10,186 nucleotides of DNA. Source: MWCR01 sp041665165. Its GTDB lineage: Bacteria; Patescibacteriota; Patescibacteriia; 2-12-FULL-60-25. Shown one piece after another: positions 6,107-10,186 of the stretch. Position 1 is the first letter of the stretch; each line of letters starts with the position of its first letter. The stretch lies in contig JBAYJJ010000042.1 of assembly GCA_041665165.1 (NCBI GenBank), forward strand, positions 1-10,186, given 5' to 3'. Position numbers and translations under genes: made by a program. Below the pieces are notes generated by a model. That model was not told the DNA's origin. It was given only the letters and a program-made list of their open reading frames with translations, and searched no databases.

Positions 6107-6721
6107 TTATCCGTTGATAGTCGCCTGTTCGTCAACGCCGCCCCATTTGAATTCCGCTGATATGAACTTGCCGTCGTCTCCGAACTTCAACAGCCAAACG
6201 CTCCCCACGGGCAAGCGCACATCATGGATGTACTCGTAATTCTGGTCTTGCAGCTTCAGCAAAGCCGCGGCTGAATTTTCGCGATGCGAGACCACGAGCA
6301 CAGCTTCGCCCTCATACATATCAGACAAGATTTTCTGGAAAAAATTAATCATCCTGTCTGCCGCCTCATCAAACGGCTCCAAGTCATCCATCTTGATCGG
6401 CTTATCATAATAGCCTGAATTTTTTACGAAATTCTTGGTCGTTCCGCCGACCCACTTGCCCATTTTCCAATCAACGATCGTATTTTCTATTTCAACGCCC
6501 AGCTCCAGATCTTTGGCCAAGATGTCGGCCGTTTCCAAAGCCCGGGCATTCGGCGAACTATAAATCTTATCCGGACAAATTTCCTGTGTTTTGAAATGCT
6601 TGGCTGCTGCATGCGCCATGCTCCTGCCCTTTTCTGTCAAAGGAAAGCCAGGCTCGTTTCCATAAACCAAACCCTTAGGGTTGTCCACTTGCCCGTGGCG
6701 CATCAGATAGATGTATTTCAT
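6107..6721 (-). CDS. Histidine phosphatase family protein (phosphoglycerate mutase-like)
   Basis: A 204-residue cytoplasmic enzyme of the histidine phosphatase superfamily, which hydrolyses or transfers phosphate through a phosphohistidine. The N-terminus MKYIYLMRHGQ carries the RHG motif with the nucleophile H9 and R8. YSSPNARALETA supplies the second conserved Arg (R60), and VVSHREN the second His (H146). D84 in VDWKMGKW is where the acidic catalytic residue of the LxExxxGxWEG region is expected. The substrate cannot be read from sequence: a true mutase, a cofactor phosphatase or a small-molecule phosphatase are all possible. The reading frame continues 3 codons upstream to an ATG at 6730, but the family normally starts just before the first strand, and a -10-like box overlaps that upstream ATG. 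The gene is divergent from gyrB. Confidence 0.9.
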   Translation of the reverse strand: MKYIYLMRHGQVDNPKGLVYGNEPGFPLTEKGRSMAHAAAKHFKTQEICPDKIYSSPNARALETADILAKDLELGVEIENTIVDWKMGKWVGGTTKNFVKNSGYYDKPIKMDDLEPFDEAADRMINFFQKILSDMYEGEAVLVVSHRENSAAALLKLQDQNYEYIHDVRLPVGSVWLLKFGDDGKFISAEFKWGGVDEQATING

Positions 6722-6728
6722 GCACACC

Positions 6729-6757
6729 ATCTTAAAACACCAAACACTTTAAAACAA
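6729..6757 (-). promoter_or_regulatory. Possible promoter of the histidine phosphatase gene
   Basis: Minus strand: TTGTTT (3 of 6) at 6757-6752, 17 bp, TAAGAT (4 of 6) at 6734-6729, then 7 nt to the ATG at 6721. The -35 is weak. If real, the message would be leaderless and the upstream ATG at 6730 would lie inside the -10 box. Confidence 0.4.
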
Positions 6758-6764
6758 CCCCGAT

Positions 6765-6853
6765 TGTCATTGCGAGCCGAAGGCGTGGCAATCTCTTACT
6801 GATTAATTAATTAGCGTTAGATTGCTTCGTCCGCGCTGCTCCTCGCAATGACA
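6765..6853. repeat. Dispersed palindromic repeat of the GTCATTGCGAG type (MITE-like)
   Basis: The outer ends TGTCATTGCGAG and CTCGCAATGACA are exact reverse complements, and inner GCAATCT (6788-6794) pairs with AGATTGC (6819-6825). The centre is AT-rich (ATTAATTAATTA). The 89-bp element has no coding capacity. Repeats with these ends and the GCAATCT core occur between genes in many unrelated bacterial genomes (from memory, no search made). It lies neatly between the -35 regions of the divergent phosphatase and gyrB promoters. Confidence 0.85.
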
Positions 6854-6871
6854 GGGAGGTGATTCCTGACA

Positions 6872-6900
6872 TTGACTGCTAAGTAATTAAGTGCTAAAAT
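6872..6900 (+). promoter_or_regulatory. Predicted sigma70-type promoter of gyrB
   Basis: TTGACT (5 of 6) at 6872-6877, a 17-bp spacer and TAAAAT (5 of 6) at 6895-6900. Transcription should start near 6907, leaving only about 5 nt before the ATG at 6912. This places the in-frame GTG at 6891 upstream of the transcription start and rules it out as start codon. Confidence 0.78.
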
Positions 6901-6911
6901 ATTCGGGAATT

Positions 6912-8954
6912 ATGGCAAAAGAAACCAAGAAATCTGGCGCTTATGGCGCAGAGCAAATATCAGTTTTGGAGGGCCTGGACCCAGTGCGCAAGCGCCCTGG
7001 CATGTATATCGGCTCAACCGGACCAGAGGGTTTGCACCACCTGATTTGGGAAGTCGTGGACAACTCGTTTGACGAGGCCATGGCCGGGCATGCCAATGAG
7101 GTTACAGTCACTTTAAATGCGGACGGGACGGTTTCCGTGACAGACAATGGCCGCGGCATTCCTGTTGACATACACAAACAATACAAAGTCTCGGCCTTGG
7201 AATTGGTGCTGACCAAACTTCATGCCGGCGGCAAATTCGGCGGCGAAGAAAGCGGCTATAAAATCTCAGGCGGTTTGCACGGCGTGGGCGTCTCAGTGGT
7301 CAATGCGCTTTCTGATTGGCTTGAGGCCCGCGTTGAACGAGATGGCGAAGAATGGGTGCAGGAATACGAGCGCGGCAAACCAAAATTCAAAGCCAAAAAA
7401 GTCGGCGCCAGCAAAAAGCATGGTACGACCATCACTTTCAAGCCGGACGCTACGATTTTTACGGCACTGGATTTTGATTTGAAATTTATTTTGGACCATT
7501 TGCGCCAGCAATGTTATCTATCCAAAGGCATCAAAGTCATGGTCACTGACGCCAGGGTCAAAAGCCAGCCCCAGGTATATGGATTTTTCTTTGAGGGCGG
7601 CGTGGCTTCTTACGTCAAACATTTGAATCATGCCAAGCAGGTCAAGCAGGATAATATTTTTTACGTGGAACGCGAAACTGAAGGCGTTGGCGTAGAGGTG
7701 GGCATGCAGTATTCCGATGATTTCAAGGAAACTGTTTTTGCTTTTGCCAACAACATCTACAATCCTGAGGGCGGCTCGCATGTGATGGGTTTTCGCTCGG
7801 CTTTGACCAGAGTCCTTAATAATTACGCACGTAGTAAAGGCTATCTCAAGGAAAAGGATGACAACCTGACCGGCGAAGATGTACGCGAAGGCATGACAGC
7901 CGTGATTTCGGTCAAGATCCGCGAACCGCAATTCGAAGGCCAGACCAAAGCCAAGCTCGGCAATCCAGAAGTGCGCGGCGCAGTAGAGACTGTGATGGGC
8001 GAAGCACTGGCCACGTTCTTGGAAGAAAGCCCACGCGACGGCGAAGCCATCATGAGCAAGTGCATCTTGGCCCAGCGCGCCCGCGCAGCAGCCCGTGCAG
8101 CCCGCGACACTGTAATCCGCCGCGGCGCTCTTGAAGGCCTGACTCTCCCCGGCAAATTGGCTGATTGCGCCAGCAAAGACCCAAGCAATTCGGAACTGTT
8201 CATTGTTGAGGGAGATTCCGCAGGCGGCTCGGCCAAGCAAGGTCGCGACCGCGACACCCAGGCCATTCTCCCCTTGCGCGGCAAGATTTTGAACGTGGAA
8301 CGCGCGCGCTTGGATAAAATGATCGCCAACAATGAAATCAAGAACCTAATTATTGCCATGGGCACGGGCATTGGCGAGAGCATGGACGTTACCAAACTCC
8401 GCTACGATAAAATAATCATCATGACTGATGCTGACGTGGACGGCGCTCATATCCGCACGCTTTTGCTGACTTTGTTCTACCGCTACTTCAACCAACTTAT
8501 TACCGAAGGCCACATCTACATCGCACAGCCTCCGCTCTATCGCGTTGAGCAGGGCAAAAAGGTCAAGTATGCTTTTGACGAAAAAGAACGCGACAAGTAC
8601 GTCGACGAATTTCTTAAACAGAAAGAGGAAAGAAAGGTGAAGAGTGAAAAGGGAAGAGTGAAAAGTGAAGAGCCTGAGGCTGAGGTTACTGCCGGTGAAC
8701 CATCCGAGGAAGAAGAAACAAGCGTGACTACAGTCGGAGGAGTCAAAATTGCGCGCTATAAGGGTTTGGGAGAAATGAATCCAGAACAGCTTTGGGAAAC
8801 GACCATGGATCCAACCCAGCGCATCATGAAAAAAGTCACCATCGTTGACGCGGCCGAAGCTGACGAAACATTTGACATCCTGATGGGCGCCGAAGTCGCG
8901 CCGCGCAAACGCTTCATCCAGACGCACGCCAAGAACGCGAAGATTGATGTGTAA
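6912..8954 (+). CDS. gyrB: DNA gyrase subunit B
   Basis: GyrB is the ATPase subunit of gyrase (A2B2), which introduces negative supercoils. The 680 residues show the GHKL ATPase domain with EVVDNSFDEA (E47, N51), TDNGRGIP (D78) and GGLHGVGVSVVNALS; the transducer domain with QTKAKLGN; and the TOPRIM domain with EGDSAGGSAKQGRDR and MTDADVDGAHIRTLLL. The end carries RYKGLGEMNPEQLWETTMDP. It lacks the large insert of E. coli GyrB (804 residues). Unusually, about 50 residues of charged, acidic sequence lie between KYAFDEKERDKY and KIARYKGLG; bacteria such as Bacillus have a short link there. Part of it (residues 576-588) is encoded by an array of 7-bp repeats. ATG 6912 is chosen because the promoter leaves no room for the upstream GTG. 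ParE was considered; the linker and length fit GyrB better. Confidence 0.95.
   Translation: MAKETKKSGAYGAEQISVLEGLDPVRKRPGMYIGSTGPEGLHHLIWEVVDNSFDEAMAGHANEVTVTLNADGTVSVTDNGRGIPVDIHKQYKVSALELVLTKLHAGGKFGGEESGYKISGGLHGVGVSVVNALSDWLEARVERDGEEWVQEYERGKPKFKAKKVGASKKHGTTITFKPDATIFTALDFDLKFILDHLRQQCYLSKGIKVMVTDARVKSQPQVYGFFFEGGVASYVKHLNHAKQVKQDNIFYVERETEGVGVEVGMQYSDDFKETVFAFANNIYNPEGGSHVMGFRSALTRVLNNYARSKGYLKEKDDNLTGEDVREGMTAVISVKIREPQFEGQTKAKLGNPEVRGAVETVMGEALATFLEESPRDGEAIMSKCILAQRARAAARAARDTVIRRGALEGLTLPGKLADCASKDPSNSELFIVEGDSAGGSAKQGRDRDTQAILPLRGKILNVERARLDKMIANNEIKNLIIAMGTGIGESMDVTKLRYDKIIIMTDADVDGAHIRTLLLTLFYRYFNQLITEGHIYIAQPPLYRVEQGKKVKYAFDEKERDKYVDEFLKQKEERKVKSEKGRVKSEEPEAEVTAGEPSEEEETSVTTVGGVKIARYKGLGEMNPEQLWETTMDPTQRIMKKVTIVDAAEADETFDILMGAEVAPRKRFIQTHAKNAKIDV
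8637..8671 (+). repeat. 7-bp tandem array inside gyrB, unit GTGAARA, five units
   Basis: Five consecutive units begin at 8637, 8644, 8651, 8658 and 8665. They alternate GTGAAGA and GTGAAAA; the middle one is GGGAAGA. Three units equal seven codons, so the array encodes a 7-residue repeat starting VKSE (VKSEKGR then VKSEEPE, residues 576-589). It lies in the variable acidic insert ahead of the conserved RYKGLGEMN motif, where extra sequence is tolerated. Confidence 0.85.
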
Positions 8955-8955
8955 A

Positions 8956-8977
8956 CAAAAAAGAGCCAGAGTGGCTC
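8956..8977 (-). terminator. Intrinsic terminator of the 8976-9461 orphan, overlapping its stop codon
   Basis: Minus strand: GAGCCA, loop CTC, TGGCTC is a perfect 6-bp stem followed immediately by seven T. The TGA stop codon of the orphan overlaps the first bases of the stem. Read on the plus strand the hairpin has no T-tract, so it should not stop gyrB transcripts by the intrinsic mechanism. Confidence 0.85.
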
Positions 8978-9461
8978 AGGAGGCAAGCTGAAGGAGTTCA
9001 GCTCGAGATTGTTGTTGGGACCGAGGAATGTACATCTCGCTCCGGAGTGAAGGATCGTTGGCGGCGCGTTCCAGGATGAGCGCCACTTTGCGGTAGAACT
9101 CCGCACCATCAAGTCCACACTGCGCGATCTTGAAAAGAAGTTCCTTCAGATGCGTGTTCTGTCGGCGCGTACCCAGGGGCAAGCGCCCATTGCCGCTCAA
9201 CCTCCGGAGCTCGCAGAAAAGCAGCAAAGCCTTGCGATCGCGGATGAGCTCCATGACGTCAGGGTAAAGCACACCGGCAGTCCCCGAAACATGGGCCGCG
9301 AAATCCTGCGGCAAGAAGCAAGACACGATGTCCTCGACTTTCAAATCCAGTATCTCTGCTGTGCACACATTCCTCATCTGTGCACCAGACCGGAGTCTGA
9401 GCCCAAGGTGCAAGCACCTTACGAACTCTTCCCACTCTTCTACAGCAATCATCTCGCTCAT
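8976..9461 (-). CDS. Orphan helical protein, function unknown
   Basis: A 161-residue soluble protein that I cannot assign to a family. Composition suggests an all-helical fold: repeated Leu/Ile/Val spaced with Glu, Arg and Lys (EEFVRCLHLGLRLRSGAQ, DVMELIRDRKALLLFCELRRL, LKELLFKIAQC, EFYRKVALILERAA). There is no membrane span, signal peptide or metal motif; the cysteines are scattered. The start chosen has GGGAAG 5 nt upstream; the frame stays open to 9572 with other ATGs at 9494 (MEPFLREREVQ) and 9452. A promoter at 9524-9551 excludes starts upstream of about 9517. The gene converges on gyrB, 21 nt apart stop to stop, and has its own promoter and terminator, so it is a self-contained unit. 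Like the 3024-3800 orphan it may be a lineage-specific insertion. Confidence 0.68.
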   Translation of the reverse strand: MSEMIAVEEWEEFVRCLHLGLRLRSGAQMRNVCTAEILDLKVEDIVSCFLPQDFAAHVSGTAGVLYPDVMELIRDRKALLLFCELRRLSGNGRLPLGTRRQNTHLKELLFKIAQCGLDGAEFYRKVALILERAANDPSLRSEMYIPRSQQQSRAELLQLAS

Positions 9462-9497
9462 CTGGACTTCCCTTTCCCTCAAAAATGGCTCCATTAA

Positions 9498-9525
9498 GCA
9501 AAGTGCAAAGTCCAAGTACCAACAG
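9498..9525. repeat. 7-bp tandem array, unit GCAAAGT, degenerate, four units
   Basis: Two identical GCAAAGT units (9498-9511) are followed in phase by CCAAGTA and CCAACAG; the CAA core recurs every 7 bases. On the minus strand the array lies directly after the predicted -10 box of the orphan gene, so it would form the first part of its leader. Confidence 0.65.
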
Positions 9526-9551
9526 GATACGGATTTTAGCACATTTGTCAA
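9524..9551 (-). promoter_or_regulatory. Predicted promoter of the 8976-9461 orphan
   Basis: Minus strand: TTGACA (perfect) at 9551-9546, a 16-bp spacer, TATCCT (4 of 6) at 9529-9524. Transcription would begin near 9517, giving a leader of about 55 nt to the ATG at 9461, or about 22 nt to the alternative ATG at 9494. Confidence 0.6.
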
Positions 9552-9560
9552 TCCGCTTCT

Positions 9561-9631
9561 AGACAACAGCAATCAGACGACAGACAACAGGATGACCTTT
9601 AGCCTCCCCTGCCGTCTGCAGTCTGCCGTCT
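9561..9631. repeat. Inverted pair of 7-bp arrays, unit AGACNNC
   Basis: The left arm (9561-9588) has AGACAAC, AGCAATC, AGACGAC and AGACAAC in exact 7-bp phase. The right arm (9611-9631) has the complementary GCCGTCT, GCAGTCT and GCCGTCT. Including AGG (9589-9591) and CCT (9608-9610), the inner 17 positions of each arm match in inverse orientation at 13. A 16-nt centre separates them. The element lies between the -35 boxes of two divergent promoters, those of the orphan and of secE. Confidence 0.75.
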
Positions 9632-9639
9632 AAACGGGT

Positions 9640-9668
9640 TTGCCAAAAATCAATATATATGGTATTCT
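9640..9668 (+). promoter_or_regulatory. Predicted promoter of secE-nusG
   Basis: TTGCCA (5 of 6) at 9640-9645, a 17-bp spacer and TATTCT (4 of 6) at 9663-9668, with a TG at the extended -10 position (TGGTATTCT). Transcription should begin near 9675, giving a leader of about 30 nt. Confidence 0.7.
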
Positions 9669-9674
9669 CGGTGT

Positions 9675-9692
9675 GCCCTGAAAGGGCTTTTT
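9675..9692 (+). terminator. Small hairpin plus T-tract in the secE leader (attenuator, 5' cap hairpin or terminator)
   Basis: GCCCT, loop GAA, AGGGC is a perfect 5-bp GC-rich stem followed by five T. The predicted secE start lies at the first base of the stem, so in secE mRNA it would be a 5'-terminal hairpin. For transcripts arriving from gyrB it could act as a weak intrinsic terminator. Which role applies is undecided. Confidence 0.45.
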
Positions 9693-9704
9693 AAAAAGAC
9701 TCTT

Positions 9705-10031
9705 ATGACTATATTTGATAAAATCATTGACTACTTCAGATCATCTAAAAACGAGCTTACAAAAGTAAGTTGGCCCTCCAAGCAAGACACTATTCGCTAT
9801 TCAACCCTGGTCATTGGCATCAGCGTGGGCGTAGCAGTATTTTTCGGAGTCTTGGACATGGGTTTGAGCCGCTTAGTTACCGCCAGCCTGGCCAACAAAC
9901 AAGCCACGGCTCCGGTCTCTGCCCAAACCACTCCGATCACACCAATCACCCAACCGGTTACGACTGAGCAGCCGAAAATTGATTACACGAATGTCACACC
10001 AATCACACCGACCGACAACACCAAAAAATAA
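9705..10031 (+). CDS. secE: Preprotein translocase subunit SecE
   Basis: SecE is the small essential membrane subunit that clamps SecY in the protein-conducting channel. The N-terminal amphipathic part (IIDYFRSSKNEL) is followed by the family motif ELTKVSWPSKQDT (17-29) and a single transmembrane span at about 33-55. This is the short one-span form. A Pro/Thr/Gln-rich tail of about 45 residues follows (68-108, with PITP repeats), longer than the typical 60-70-residue SecE and likely disordered outside the membrane. The start is the first ATG after the predicted promoter and has no clear Shine-Dalgarno. nusG begins 2 nt after the stop, the classic secE-nusG pairing. Confidence 0.95.
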   Translation: MTIFDKIIDYFRSSKNELTKVSWPSKQDTIRYSTLVIGISVGVAVFFGVLDMGLSRLVTASLANKQATAPVSAQTTPITPITQPVTTEQPKIDYTNVTPITPTDNTKK

Positions 10032-10033
10032 AT

Positions 10034-10186
10034 ATGCCTAAACAAACCCTAAACCTCGGCCGCAGATGGTACGCCATCCACACCTACTCGGGATACGAAG
10101 AGGCCGTGGCCGATAACCTGAAGCGCCGCATAGACACTTTGGGCATGCAGGAAAAAATCTTCAACGTAATGGTGCCCATCGAGAAG
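10034..10186 (+). CDS. nusG: Transcription termination/antitermination protein NusG, N-terminal part, cut by window edge
   Basis: NusG binds the RNA polymerase clamp, and in many bacteria ribosomal protein S10 or Rho, coupling elongation with translation or termination. The 51 visible residues are the start of the NGN domain: RWYAIHTYSGYEEAVADNLK is the conserved first strand and helix, followed by RRIDTLGMQEKIFNVMVPIEK, equivalent to the family's VPTE segment. The C-terminal KOW domain lies beyond the window. The ATG is 2 nt after the secE stop without a clear Shine-Dalgarno, suggesting translational coupling. Ribosomal proteins L11 and L1 would be the usual next genes. Confidence 0.95.
   Translation, partial: MPKQTLNLGRRWYAIHTYSGYEEAVADNLKRRIDTLGMQEKIFNVMVPIEK

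Noticed and set aside
6735..6748. Possible sixth heptamer array (AAACACC, AAACACT)
   Set aside because: Only two units are in phase and the region is AT-rich, so chance is a sufficient explanation.
6891..6911. GTG start for gyrB at 6891 adding seven residues
   Set aside because: The codon lies in the spacer of a strong predicted promoter, upstream of the transcription start, and the family normally begins near MAKE.
7518..8240. 240-codon antisense open frame within gyrB
   Set aside because: It is a mirror of conserved gyrB codons with no start signals; its low-complexity Ala/Phe composition is typical of shadows.
9462..9572. N-terminal extension of the convergent orphan to 9572
   Set aside because: The extra frame passes through the predicted promoter (9524-9551) and the heptamer array, so it cannot be in the message.
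5034..9631. Reading the short repeats as CRISPR
   Set aside because: Units are 7 bp without spacers, and there are no cas genes. CRISPR repeats are about 23-40 bp with unique spacers.
1..10186. tRNA, rRNA, riboswitch, integrase or transposase genes
   Set aside because: None recognised. Intergenic gaps are all under 250 bp and are accounted for by promoters, terminators and the repeats listed.

Overview
This window looks like a chromosomal segment of a Candidate Phyla Radiation (Patescibacteria) bacterium. The main reasons are the dense packing of single-copy housekeeping genes, the protein style of GyrB, RodA, SecE and MurA, a variable acidic insert in GyrB, and short lineage-specific proteins between core genes. 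The assignment is an inference from protein character and layout; no 16S or other decisive marker is present. There are no rRNA, tRNA, CRISPR, IS or phage genes.

Layout. Positions 1-6721 are read on the minus strand. In transcription order they hold a histidine phosphatase (6107-6721), a one-span membrane protein of unknown function (5152-6015), the SEDS glycosyltransferase rodA (3894-5024), a cysteine-rich orphan (3024-3800, with a strong Shine-Dalgarno and its own terminator), a small CxxC/CxxC protein (2533-2874), and the cluster rplY - DUF3048 protein - murA (2477 to the window edge). gyrB (6912-8954) is on the plus strand, divergent from the phosphatase. A second orphan (8976-9461, minus) converges on gyrB and ends in its own terminator. 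secE and nusG (9705 to the end, plus) begin the usual secretion/transcription-elongation operon.

Functional links. MurA makes the first committed peptidoglycan precursor and RodA polymerises glycan strands, so the minus block has a cell-envelope theme. rplY, gyrB, secE and nusG are ribosome, topology, translocation and transcription genes. Internal operon genes tend to have a Shine-Dalgarno (AAGGAG for murA, AGGAGG for the 3800 orphan). Several genes that follow a promoter have the -10 box only 6-11 nt before ATG, which predicts leaderless or nearly leaderless mRNAs.

The most unusual signal is a set of tandem arrays with a 7-bp period at five places (5034-5061, 6041-6104, 8637-8671, 9498-9525, 9561-9631). 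Each has a different unit sequence but keeps the period. Two are built as inverted pairs of arrays around a short spacer, and one lies in frame inside gyrB, encoding a 7-residue protein repeat. A separate palindromic repeat of the widespread GTCATTGCGAG type lies between the divergent phosphatase and gyrB promoters, and a mirrored pair of hairpins lies upstream of rodA.
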